Source of the DNA: Piromyces finnis | Taxonomy: Eukaryota; Neocallimastigomycota; Neocallimastigomycetes; Neocallimastigales; Neocallimastigaceae | Direction: 5' to 3' | Length of the DNA stretch: 64,000 nt | Assembly: GCA_002104945.1 (NCBI GenBank) | Contig: MCFH01000023.1 | Location: 310,001 to 374,000 of the forward strand | In this document: positions 22,559 through 33,940 of the stretch, in pieces | Layout of the letters: each line of letters starts with the position of its first letter | How positions within the stretch are numbered: the stretch's first letter is position 1 | Translations under genes and position numbers: made by a program | Notes under the pieces: model-generated | Seen by the model: the letters and a program-made list of their open reading frames with translations, nothing else | The model's database searches: none | Told to the model about the DNA's origin: nothing

Positions 22559-25120
22559 CTAAAAACATAAACCATAGCCTACTTGGCAACCAGCCTTACA
22601 GAAATCATTTGTTGTACCACAATGACCATAACTACTACAACAATCATTTTCATCTTGGCAACGTCCATATTTTGGACCACATCTATTTTCGACGGTGGAA
22701 ATTTTTATATTTTTATTAGCGGTTTTTACTGTAGTTTTTACAACTTTTTTAACAGTTGTTTTTACAACCTTTTTAACAGTAGTTTTGACAACTGCTTTTT
22801 TTGTAGTAGTGGTCTTCTTTGTAGTTGTAGTGGTTTTCTTTGTAGTTGTGGTTTTCTTTGGAGCAACAGTAGTAGTAGTCTTCTTTGGAGCAACGGTAGT
22901 AGTAGTCTTCTTTGGAGTAACGGTAGTAGTAGTCTTCTTTGGAGCAACGGTAGTAGTAGTCTTCTTTGGAGCAACGGTAGTAGTAGTCTTCTTTGGAACA
23001 ACGGTAGTAGTAGTCTTCTTTGGAGCAACAGTAGTAGTGGTTGTAGTGGTAGTAGTTGTGGTGGTTTTCTTTGGTTTAGAAGTAGTGTAATAAACTTCAG
23101 CTGAAGATACACTTTCATCAGCGTAATCACCACATTGTTTACTTCTAACTTCAATCCATCTTTTAATACCATATTGGGCATCATTACGATTAAGTTTTGG
23201 ATTATAAGGTACTACTTTGTAGTTAGTATTATCTTTAAAGTTTTCTAAGGTAAAGTGATTTACATATCCATTAATTAAAGGATCTAATTGATCAATTAAT
23301 TTAAAATTCCAAGCTACATCTTCTTCAATTAAACTAGAAAGAGAATCAATTAATGGAGAAATACTTTCAACATTAAATAAACTATCAACAGTTTCTTTCA
23401 TGATTTCATCGTATCTATTTTTTATAATATCATGCTTAAAGAGATTAGAGATAAAGTAAGTATCTTGATTTCTACGTGAGATATCAGCCCATTTAATACA
23501 ATTATCAGTATTATTGAGATAATATTTAGTAAAACGACTTTCTGATCCCATACTTCCATGGAAGGAACCATCAAAGTCATATGGAATAATTTGATATCTG
23601 TCTTCTTCTGGATTGTAGTAAATAGCATAATTACCACTATTTGCCCAGAAATTATCAAAAGCAAAAGTAAGAGATTCAATAACTAATTGACGAAGAAGAG
23701 ATTCCAAATTGAAAAATTCTTCAAGAGCTTCAACAGCATCATAAGATTGATCATTTCCATACTTTAAATCCCATTGATAATATAATTTAGTGAAGTCCTT
23801 TAATCTATAAAATTCATTATTATTAGCTTTTAAATCATCTTTATCAACTTCATCGATTTCATAAGAACCATAACTACGATATTTTTTTACATCTTCACCA
23901 AGATATTTAAGATCAGCACCAGCATATGTTTTATAACTAGTACCTACATGAGCATTATCATCTCCATGAATGAATGGTGCAATCCAGTTATCATTTACGG
24001 AATCAACAAGACTATACATACCATAAATATCATTATTAATCATAACTCTAACATAGGCACTACTATATGTTGGAACACCAACAGCCTTGTATAATTCAGA
24101 AGATAATTTGTCACGCATAAGAGTTGGATCATTAGCATTGCTTCTAAATTTTATTGATTTTCTACCTAAAATCTTTTTATCTAATTTTATCTTCCAAGAT
24201 AACTTTTTATATTTACGACTATCAAAACCTATTAATTGAAGTTTACCAGTTCTTTGGTAAACATCGGTTTTTGTAACAAAAACAACACTACATTCTGCAG
24301 AGTTATCATTCTTTAAACCATTGACAAAAGTATTATACTTTAAATATTCGTATGCACTTTCATCACATTTGGCATAAACAGTATAAACTTGATTATCTTC
24401 ATATTTTTTATATTTATCTGTACCATTACTGAAAATTGGGTCAAAAACTTGTGGAAGAGATTGAATTTTAACATTTTTTTGTTTTCTTATCGTTTAAAAT
24501 TTTAGATTATATTTAAAAAAAAATAAAATTTATATACCCATTAATAATTTATTCATTAAACAATATAATAATATTATTAATGCCTATTTTTCTTTTTTTA
24601 TATACAATTCCCATATTTACCTATTATAAACTTCATTAGTAGAAGCAATTTCATCTGAATATTCTCTTTCAAAATCTTCTTCACTAACAATATCACCATT
24701 ATTATCTAAAACTACATATTTGTATGAAGTACTTGAACCTGATTCAATACTAGTTGTAAAAACTTTTTAAAAAAACAATATATTAATATATTCCAGTATT
24801 TTATTGATAAAATGAAATTTATAAAATATTATATAGTTTACCTGGAAAAGTTTCAGATTTCATTTCAACAACATTATCTTCATACTTTAATCCTAAAGTA
24901 TAAGATGGTTCCATAAGAGATACTACATTAAATTGCCATTTAGCAGCTTCATTGTCAATATTATTTTATATAATATTTGATAAGTTAATATTTTAATCAT
25001 ATATATTTTTTAATTATTTCATTTATTTCTATTAAACAACTTTGTTTATAAATAAATATATATACCATTTGCTAATAAAGCTATATTAGTTAAAGTTAAA
25101 TAAATATTTTGAAATTTCAT
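22559..25120 (-). CDS. Secreted CotH-family protein with Thr/Lys-rich linker and C-terminal CBM18
   Basis: A four-exon model keeps the frame: 25120-25066, 24946-24842, 24762-24621, 24485-22559, giving 742 aa. Exon 1 encodes a probable signal peptide (MKFQNIYLTLTNIALLAN). The N-terminal beta domain contains YKYVVLDNNGDI. The CotH core has KIKLDKKILGRKSIKFRS, RDKLSSELYKAVGVP, the signature DNFWANSGNYAIYY (D378 onward) and IIPYDFDGSF (D404, D406) with the acidic DxD motif. From about residue 570 comes a linker of TTTTVAPKK-type units. Residues about 701-742 are a hevein-like chitin-binding module (CGPKYGRC, CCSSYGHCG, FCKAGC). The architecture suggests a surface protein anchored to fungal chitin. 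The kinase substrate is unknown. The signal peptide is somewhat atypical, so the start is the least certain part. Confidence 0.82.
22840..23075 (-). repeat. Coding minisatellite: TTTTVAPKK linker repeats
   Basis: Tandem 30-bp units encode TTTTVAPKKT with variants VVP and VTP, about seven in a row, flanked by pure Thr runs and KKTTTT units. This is the spacer between the CotH domain and the chitin-binding module, and is likely O-glycosylated. Confidence 0.85.
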
Positions 25121-27439
25121 TTTTTTTATTTTTTTAAATAATAAAAATTTTTATTATGATTTTATATAAAATTGAATGAGTTTATGAAAATATTCTTATT
25201 AAAAAAAGATTATATAAGTGATAATTCCTCTCTAGTAAATTTAGTTAGAAAAAGGAATCTCCTTATATTATTATTATTAATTCTAATTTTTTTTTTTCTA
25301 TTTTTTTTTTTTTTTTTTTTGATTTTTTTATTTTTTAAACTAAAATTTTGAACTTTTTTTGATTTTATATGGAAAAAAAAATTATTAATTTAATTGTACT
25401 ACAATTTAGTATTAAATAATATTTTAATTTATATAATTTAATATAGTATATAGTTTATATTGTTAAATAATATAATATATACACGTTTTAAATAAATATA
25501 TAATATTTAATAAAGTTTAGTATAAAACCTATAAAAAAAAAAAAAGGATCTTTTTTATAAAACTATTAGAAATTAGAAATGAATAAGCTATAGTATAAAT
25601 AAATTCATAGGTAATACCGCTATCATTTTATATATCTTAAATAATACAGTTAAAAAAGTTGTATTTCATAAAAAGTAATAATAATTATTTAATCAAAAAA
25701 AGCAAATAAAATAAAAAAAACTTAATATATCTTTCATATATTATAAAAAGTGAATAAAAAAATAAATTAATATACTTTATAAATTATTCATTTATTAGTT
25801 ATTTTTTAATTATTCATACTTTTTTATTTGTTATTTAATTATTATTAAATTATGAATAAATAATATATATTGTTTATATTATTTTTTTTAAATAAAAAAT
25901 GATATGATTTTTTTTATTTTACTTGGCCATAAAATTTTAATATGAAATAAACCCATAATTTTTTTAGCATTACTATTATTTTTTATTTTTTGAAAATATG
26001 AAATAGACATCAATAAATTATAATACAACGATATTATTTTATTTTACTAAATACTATTACACTTTAAAAGTGTAAAGTTAATTTAGAATACATTTTACAA
26101 ATCATTATTTTAAAAAAGTAAGAATTATTCTTTTTTTCTAATTTTTTTTAATATTCTATTTAATATATATAGCATAAAAAATTTTTAAATTTTTTTCTAT
26201 AATTAAAAGTAAATATATTAAAGAATAATTATTTTTTTAAACATTTTGACTACTTAAAATTATGAGAAATATCTAGTTAAAACAAATTTACTCTTTCTTT
26301 TTATTTTTAAATAAACCGATTAATGCGTATTTAAACATGATTATGCATTTAGTGTATTTCTTCATTTATTTTTTTTTACTAGTAATAATATATAATTTTA
26401 CAGAGATTGAAATATAATTTGGGAGAAAAATAATAATAAAAGTTTTAAAATTCTTATTGTTATATTATCAATATTATATGACAAGATACTTTAATTTATA
26501 TATATTAAATATAATTTTATTATTATTAAAATAGTATTTATGGCTAGATCTTTTAAAATATTTTTTAATTAAAATTTAATTTGTGAAACATATTATTATT
26601 AAAATCAAATTAAAAATATATTATTAAAGGGGAAAAAAAAAGTGGAGTCGTTTGTGTAACAATTTAAATTTAATAACTGTATAAATATATTTAATGAAAG
26701 TATTATATATTTTTTTTTTCTTTTTAATGATAATAATTAACAATAGTTTTGATTTATAAATCTAGTAACATTTTATAAATACAATTAATTTTCCTTAAAA
26801 AATAAGAAATAAAAACTAGTTTTAATTATTGAATGAAAAAAAAAATATAAATCATAATCTTACGTTATTTCAAGAAAAAAAAAAAAAAAAAAAAAAAAAA
26901 GATTTATCATGTTTCAAATATTATTTTAATTTAAAATACCTACCGTCAAATACCTTTGTGCGTATCAAAATAATTATTTAGAAGTGAATGATTTTTCTAT
27001 TTTTATTTTATTTTATCATTTAATTAACTAAAACTAATAAAAACTACAAATGGTTTATTATTAAGAAAAAAAATAATTGTTAAATAAATGTTTTATATAA
27101 AGAAAATGATGATTACTATAAAATAATATATAAAATTTTAGAAAAAAGAATTTTGACCTTTTCTATCTTTTTTTTCTAATTTTTTAACTTTGTTAATTCA
27201 TAAAAATTAATAGTATTACTATTGAATTATAAATTAAAAATTAATTAAAGGAATAATCCATAATTTTATGGTTTTAAAAAATAAATTTTAGTTGAAACTC
27301 TGAATGAAAAGTATTAACTGTTTTGTATTGATATTTCATTAAAAATAAATAAAACTATTATCTGGTTATAGTCAATTTTCAATTTATACCTCACTAGGTT
27401 TGCCAAATTATGTAAAAGCAATACGAATCCTCATAATTT

Positions 27440-27530
27440 GTTATAACTTTCTATTGTGTATTATAAATGGAAAGTTATAACCTACTATATTATAGTAGGT
27501 CTTGTAATGGAAATATTTAAATGTATTATT
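27440..27530. other. Three adjacent perfect hairpins
   Basis: GTTATAACTTTC (27440-27451) pairs with GAAAGTTATAAC (27470-27481). CCTACTATA (27481-27489) pairs with TATAGTAGG (27491-27499). ATTATT/AATAAT flank GTGT just downstream. The sequence is less AT-skewed than its surroundings. It may be a MITE-like remnant or a structured RNA; nothing decides it. Confidence 0.5.
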
Positions 27531-28689
27531 GTGTAATAATGGGATAATAAAAATAAAAAAAGGAAAATATATATATTTATTATTTATAAATATTTATTAT
27601 TTTTTTAAAAAAAAAATTGTATTTAAAAGGTTTATCTTAAGTTTCTTCATTTTCATTTTATAAAAATTTAAAGCCATTATCATACTTTTTTTTAAGTATA
27701 TAGTATATAAAATTGAAATTAAGAGTTTTTCTTTATATTTAACTATTTTACTCAATATTTTAGGTTAACCTTTTTATTTATTACAAATTTTTTGATTATT
27801 AAATATAGTATATAATAAATGTTTATATAAATTAATTAATAAATAAATCAAGAATTTAATTTATAAAAAGTCTCTTTTCACAGTAAACTAATATACATTT
27901 AATTTATCATACCTATTACTATTGCTAAGGGCTAATTTCAATCAATATTTATTATTAAACACATTCTAGTCATTGAAACATTCTCAATTATATCGCATTT
28001 TAAATATCAATCCATAGCAATATTTTTTTTATTTCAGCATTAATAATAGTTTTCAAAATAATAATAATTACCAACATTCTTAAATACTGTTTATATTATA
28101 TAACAATTGTAAAAGAATGTCGGTAGTTAACTTTATATTTAAATTAAAACAGCACCTATGAATAATAATTATTTTAAGAATAGGATATTGTATATACAAT
28201 TATATTTCATAAATCAAAAAAAAAAAAAAAAAAAAGAAAGAATATATCATTATTGGTATAATTTTTGAAAAATAGTATTGTAGTAATTTTCAAAATAACT
28301 GTTCTTGCCTATATTTTAAAACCAAAAAGGAATATTAAAAATATTGATTGATAAATAGTACTACACTAAAAAAACAAAAACAAAAAAAAAAAAAAAAAAA
28401 AATTAATTGTACCAACAATTAAAGAGGAAATAATGTATAACTATTCTATTACTCTACACACATAAACTAAAAAGCTACAGTTTTTTTATTTTTATTTTTT
28501 TATTTTACTTAAATAAATATTTATAAATATTTATTTTTAATTATGATACATAAAATATTAATGAATATATTTATATTTTAATATTTATGGATTCTAATTT
28601 TAATTATTACTATTACTATATTATATTCTTATATAATTATATAAAGTATTTTTTTTTTTTATTTTTTATTATTATTTTTACTTTAATTT

Positions 28690-28920
28690 TTGAATTTATT
28701 TATTTGTTTATTTATATTTATTTATTTATTTATATTCATTTATTTATTTATTTTATTTATTTGTTTATTTATATTTATTTATTTATTTATTTTATATTTT
28801 ATTTAATTTTTGAATTTATTTATTTGTTTATTTATATTTATTTATTTATTTTATATTTTATTTATTTTTTATTTATATTTATTTATATTTATTCATTTAT
28901 TTATTTATTTTTTATTTGTT
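28690..28920 (+). repeat. TTTA-based low-complexity tract
   Basis: Irregular TTTATTTATTTG / TTTATATTTATT units repeated over about 230 bp. Confidence 0.85.
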
Positions 28921-29137
28921 TGTTTTTGTTAATCTTTACTGTTTTTATTTTTATTTGTTATTTTAATTTTTGTTTTGAATTTTTTGTTTTTTGTGTTATT
29001 ATTTATTATTATTTTTTATGTTGTTTATAATAAATTATTTAAAAATTAGTGGTTTAGATAGCATATAGCATATTTTATTTTATAATGTTAGACATTCAAT
29101 TTTTTTTTCAGTAGGACTTTTAAGACAGTCTCATTTT

Positions 29138-29875
29138 TTATAAGTCATAAAATTCATAAGCGCTAATAGTATATGGAACATTATTACCTAATTTAACAAG
29201 TTTTCTAGCACATTCACGATAGTCATAGGATTCGGAATTATGAAGGCATTCATTAATGGAGGTATTTTCTTCATTTATACAATAGATCTTTTCCTTTTCA
29301 GATCCTAATTGAACCTTAACACAAACACCTTTAGTAACAGGATCATAAATCCAGTTTTCTTTTACAATGCAAGCATAATTAGTAGCATCATTTAATAAAT
29401 AAATGCCATTATTACCCTTACATTCTCTAGAATCAATTACTGGAGAAGAAATAATCTTTTCTTTGGTATTGAAATCTCTGAAACTCATTTGGATGTTGAG
29501 TGGAGAATTAATTAACTTCTTTATACAAGATTCATAATTGTACTTTTCACTAGTGAGGGAACATTCTTCAATATTGGAATATTTACTATTAACACAGTAA
29601 GGCTTGTTGTTACCATAAAAGCAAACAGCATCCTTTGGAGTGATGAGCTTAAATTCTCTATCAGCCATGTATAATTGAAGACAGGCGTAGGTAGACTTAT
29701 CTTTAGAAGAATAAAGGTCAGCAGCAATTGAAGAGCATCCCTTCTTAGCATCCTCATAAGTTTCATTTAACACTGGAAGAGAGGCATAACCATTGTGAAT
29801 GTCAACAGTAGGAGCGGCTTTAATGGTACTGAGAAAAGCAAAAAGAGTAACACCGAAAATAGTTTTGAAATTCAT
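29138..29875 (-). CDS. Secreted cysteine-rich protein with two internal repeats, unknown function
   Basis: A 245-aa single-exon ORF. A clear signal peptide is seen (MNFKTIFGVTLFAFLSTIKA). The mature part is two diverged copies of one module of about 85 residues, each with six Cys in the same order: a first Cys, TYAC or NYAC, AVC or GVC, YCVN or YCIN, EEC or NEC, and a final YxSC or YRxC before KKL or RKL. The second repeat begins at about residue 145. The pairs CVNSKYSNIEEC / CINEENTSINEC and SEKYNYESC / SESYDYREC show the duplication. I do not recognise the family. It is probably an extracellular, disulfide-stabilised protein. No dockerin signature (WGVEN) is present. Confidence 0.85.
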   Translation of the reverse strand: MNFKTIFGVTLFAFLSTIKAAPTVDIHNGYASLPVLNETYEDAKKGCSSIAADLYSSKDKSTYACLQLYMADREFKLITPKDAVCFYGNNKPYCVNSKYSNIEECSLTSEKYNYESCIKKLINSPLNIQMSFRDFNTKEKIISSPVIDSRECKGNNGIYLLNDATNYACIVKENWIYDPVTKGVCVKVQLGSEKEKIYCINEENTSINECLHNSESYDYRECARKLVKLGNNVPYTISAYEFYDL

Positions 29876-31579
29876 TTTTACTTTTAAAATTTGCTTGAAT
29901 ATTAAATTAAATTAAGAATTTGTTGAATATTTTTTTTAAATAATAATTTAAAAATCTTATTTTAAACTATCTATTATTTTTAAATAATTTATTATTTTAT
30001 TATTATTTTATTTTTAATATTTTACAAAGAAAATTAAAAGTTTGTCTTTTTTTTTGTTATTTATACTTTTTTTATGATATAATTATTATAAGATTGAAAC
30101 AAGGCATTATCTAATATCATAATATAAATAATATATTGATAATCATTTTTATTAAATATTACCAATTATATATAATAAATAAAAGGTACAGGTTCTATTT
30201 TATTTTTTAATTAGTATTAAAAGTTAGTACAAAAAATATATATATACATATATATAATTTATAGTAGAAATTTAATTTATTTAATATTTTTAGTTTTCTA
30301 TTTTAGAAATGTTTAAAGATTTTTTTAAAAAAAATAATATATAGTTTATAATACTAAAATGTTTTTCTGTTCTTTTTATTACAAAAAAATTAAAATATAT
30401 TTATATATATGTATATATATTTATCATAATAATTTACTCAATAATTAATTATATAAAAGATATTTATGTTAAAATATAAAATATAAAAAGTCTATTAATA
30501 AAATGTTACATATATAGGTATATTTTAACTTATTTTAAATAATAAACAGTAAGAATTATTTTCTGTAAAATTTATTTTCTGTAAAATAATTAAAATACCA
30601 TATATTATATTGCATTCTAATTTGTTGAAGAAAATCTGTTTTTAAAATTTTTAATTTAAATAATTAAAAATGTTTCATAAACATTTTTTAATTGAGAAAT
30701 AAAAAATGTCCATATTGTATAAAATAAATTGAAATAAAATTATAAAAAAATATTATCTAAAAAATAAAAAAGTATATATATGTAATAAGGATAAAATTAA
30801 TATATAAAAAGTATAATTGAATAAATATAGGATAAGTGAATATTTAGTTAAATTTATAATAGGAAAAATTAAACATTAATGCCATTCATTAAGTTTTATA
30901 TTAAAAGAGATATTTATATTTTTTATCGTAAACTTGGCTTGTTCAATTTTTTTTTTTTTTTTAACTTTTAAATGAAATGGTACATATTATGAAATACAGA
31001 AAATATTGTTATAAGAAATTTAAAATAAACTCTAATAAATTTTATAGAAAATCTGATAATGAATTAATTATTATAATGTATTTAATTAAAGAAATAATTG
31101 ATAGCAAGGTGAAGCAATATTTGTATTAAAGGTTATATAATAATAAAAAAAAGTTAATATGAAATAATATGATTATGATTGACTTGCCGAAAGAGCGTTT
31201 CGGTTTATTTCAGTATCATAAGTGCACGTATTGATATTAATTCTACTACTACACTCTTTAATGTTATTGGCAATTAATAGAAAAACACAAATTATATTGA
31301 AGTTTAATATTTATATTCATCACAATGAAGATTTATTTATATGAGGAATTTCTTAAGAATTTCTTTTCCTTTGGATAAAAATATGTTTTTGTTGTAGATT
31401 TATAAATAACATAATAATTTCATAAAATTTACACACATATATATACACAATATTAGATACATAAATTTATATGTTAAATAATTATTTAAAATTTAATTAT
31501 TACTATTACTATTATTATTTTAATAATATTTGAATTTACATATTAATATTTATAAAATTTATTTTTATCAAATAAAACT
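29876..31579. other. Intergenic, AT-rich
   Basis: About 1.7 kb. No coding or RNA signal was recognised; it includes the probable promoter of the 29138-29875 gene. Confidence 0.6.
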
Positions 31580-32624
31580 TTATAAAGTACTAAACCCAAT
31601 AACAAGTTCTTTCAATAATTCTTTTTTGTCAATGTTTAAGGGGTAAAAACTTTGGTTTGGATTTTTAAATATAAGTTCTTTATCTAAATCTTTATACGTT
31701 ATTTTTGTTTTAGAGAAAATGAAATTATCTTTATTTTTATTAAAAAAAACTTTCGAAACATTATATTCTGATCTTTTAATTTCTTTTTTAGGTTTAGATA
31801 TAATGAAAATAATTTATTCGTTTCCAATCCTCAATGCGTACATGGACGGTGTTAAATCTTTGTTATTTTTTATATTGTAGTCTGCCTTTTCTTGGCATAA
31901 TTTAATTAAATATTTATCCCCTAAAATAAGAGCATAATGAAGAGCCGTGTACCTGAAATGTCTTGCTGATTTATATTAATATGATATTTAAGTAGTAATT
32001 TAACCCTATCAATATAGCCTCTTTTAATAGAAATAATTAATGCATTTTCATTTTTAATATTTATACCATTAACTTTATCTTTCAATTTTTCTTTTTGCAA
32101 TAATTCATTTAATACATTAGCTTGCGAAATGGCACTTAACATAATTAAAGTATTATCAGTTTCAAAGTCTTTATAATTAAAATCAAAAGTTGGATGGTTA
32201 ATTAAATTAAAAATTAAAACTTGATTATTTAACTTAACAATAAAGAAGCATTTTCTTGACATTTATTTTTTATAGAAAAATCAATGCTCTCATTTATTTT
32301 CACAATATTAATAATATCTGTAGGTAAAAATAAAGAATTAAGTAAAAGTAATGTCATAAAGGTTGTATTTCCATCATCATCATCAGCTATTACATTGAAA
32401 TAACATTTAAAATGATTCAATACATTTAAAACAATTTAGCATCATTGATAGGTATTAAGTTTGTATTAATTTTATTTATAATAACAGAAATAACTGATTC
32501 ACATAATTAATATCTGCTCCATATCTTATTAAAAGTTTTAATTCTTTTAATTCATACTTAAATACATACTAGCAGTTCTAAAACTCTTTTAAATATATTT
32601 TATTTGATAAATCAATAGTTCAAT

Positions 32625-32627
<3 letters not shown>
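31580..32627 (-). pseudogene. Decayed ankyrin-repeat gene
   Basis: Ankyrin-like text appears on the minus strand in several broken frames: KLLIRYGADIN near 32520, LIISIKRGYIDRVKLLLKY with NINQQDISG near 32000, then after a frameshift near 31950 YTALHYALILGDKYL and PSMYALRIGNE. An in-frame TAA follows near 31816, and the same frame continues to a natural-looking C-terminus ending at 31580. At least two frameshifts and one or more stops make it non-functional. A LINE (copy C) is inserted at its upstream end. A functional relative may be the gene at 44954. Confidence 0.8.
32615..32627 (+). repeat. Target-site duplication of LINE copy C, left
   Basis: ATAGTTCAATAAT, identical to 33788-33800. Confidence 0.85.
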
Positions 32628-32668
<41 letters not shown>

Positions 32669-32892
32669 GGCATCAAATATTTTAAACTTTATTATTAATT
32701 TAATTAAAATTATAATACATGTAATAAAAAATTAAAAAATAAAAATAAAAATAAAAAAAATATGTTTAAATAAACACAAATGAATAAAATTTGGGTATAA
32801 TGTATTCTAGTAATTTTAATTAAAGTAAGAAAGCCACTATCATACTAAAGTATAATAATTGTATTTGACTTCCAATGGGACACCGAGCCAAA

Positions 32893-32926
32893 GATCAAAA
32901 TTTTGTCATGGAACAAAATTATGATC
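32893..32926 (-). other. Hairpin at the LINE ORF end (copy C)
   Basis: On the minus strand GATCATAATTTTGT, a 6-nt loop, then ACAAAATTTTGATC, identical to copy B. Confidence 0.75.
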
Positions 32927-33790
32927 TCCATTGGTTGCGCTGGCCCTCCTGGCCTGTCTTACTGTTTCTTCAGCATTGACGCTCTTGGATGTTGCTTCAA
33001 ACCTTTTGAACGTTGTCCATTGCTGGCCAATAGCAAAAGGCATGATTTTGGTTAGAAGTTCCGCGGTTACCGTCAAGAATGGTGTTCCTTCATTAGTACC
33101 AGATTGAATCTGACGCTTACAAAGTTCTTTCCATTCCCTTGAATTGTAATTAATATTGTTAAAACTTCTTCCCCCAAGAAGGAATTTAAATATTTTACTG
33201 CACACACTAGAATAATCATACACATTAATATTCACCGGATTATTAGAACTATTACTATCATTAACTAAAATACTATCTAAATTAGAATTATTATCTTCAC
33301 TATTGTTATCATTACTAATATTATTATTTCTATTACTACTATTGTTATTATTACTATTTCTATTACTACTATTGTTATTATTACTATTGTTACTATTACT
33401 ATTGTTATTACTATTATTGTTACTATTACTATTAATGTTATTGCTATCTCTACTGATATTAACATTTTCATTATTATTGATAGGACTATTGGAATTACGT
33501 TGACTGAAAAAATTTAGTAGCTGGACTATGGAATCATAATGTTTAATACGGATATCTCTAAATGTTGGACAATCTAATAACCAATGTTTAATACTTTGAT
33601 CTCCACACTTGCAACATGGACAGTAGTTAGGACAAACTGGATCAACAAATTTAGCAGCTTTGGCAACTCTAGCATCCAACTTGTATCCGCTTCTTGCTTT
33701 CAAGAGCCAGTAGAAGCCATAGGCAAACTCTGGGTACTCATAACATAATTTAATAAAATCTTTAGTTTCAATAAATTTATTATCATCATA
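32906..33790 (-). pseudogene. LINE copy C, C-terminal part of the RT ORF
   Basis: An open frame of about 290 codons equals the last part of the LINE ORF: the RT tail, the zinc knuckle CPCCKCGD...HWLLDC, the Asn/Ser tract and the terminal block with KELCKRQIQ to NFVP. There are no stops. At the site of the second TGA of copy B this copy reads AGA (NRNNN). It lacks EN and RT catalytic motifs and has no promoter of its own, so it is a dead fragment. Confidence 0.85.
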
Positions 33791-33800
33791 GTTCAATAAT
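33788..33800 (+). repeat. Target-site duplication of LINE copy C, right
   Basis: ATAGTTCAATAAT, identical to 32615-32627; the first three bases could also belong to the element. Confidence 0.85.
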
Positions 33801-33940
33801 ATTATAATAATATATTATTATTAACTTTCATACAATTTTAAAAAGTATTATTTTATATATTATTTTTTATATTTATTTTGTTCCTTTATTTATTTATATT
33901 ATCTTTTATAACTATATTATAATCATACACTAAATTATTT

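Larger units (their letters stand above)
25121..29137. other. Long intergenic region with hairpins and TTTA repeats
   Basis: Four kilobases without a convincing gene. It contains a cluster of three adjacent hairpins (27440-27530), an imperfect inverted repeat near 28068-28131, and a TTTA-based low-complexity tract (28690-28920) that opens a meaningless Phe/Tyr/Ile/Leu frame. Confidence 0.55.
32628..33790 (-). mobile_element. 5'-truncated LINE copy C with target-site duplication
   Basis: The reversed poly(A) end is the T-run ending near 32665, followed by AACGGCATCAAATATTT. The element is cut at 33790 inside the RT C-terminal region. The flanks carry the 13-bp repeat ATAGTTCAATAAT at 32615-32627 and 33788-33800 (about 3 bp overlap with element sequence at the right). 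The remaining ORF is intact and closely resembles copy B. Truncation at the 5' end with a long A-tail is the expected product of incomplete target-primed reverse transcription. Confidence 0.92.

Noticed and set aside
22583-23184. Ser/Val/Leu-rich ORFs over the linker of the CotH-CBM18 gene
   Set aside because: They are alternate-frame readings of the TTTTVAPKK repeat.
28587-29030. 147-codon plus-strand ORF rich in Phe, Tyr, Ile, Leu
   Set aside because: It is the translation of TTTA repeats and T-runs; no domain, no gene-like composition.
33303-33503. Poly-Leu ORF on the plus strand
   Set aside because: Antisense of the Asn/Ser tract of LINE copy C.
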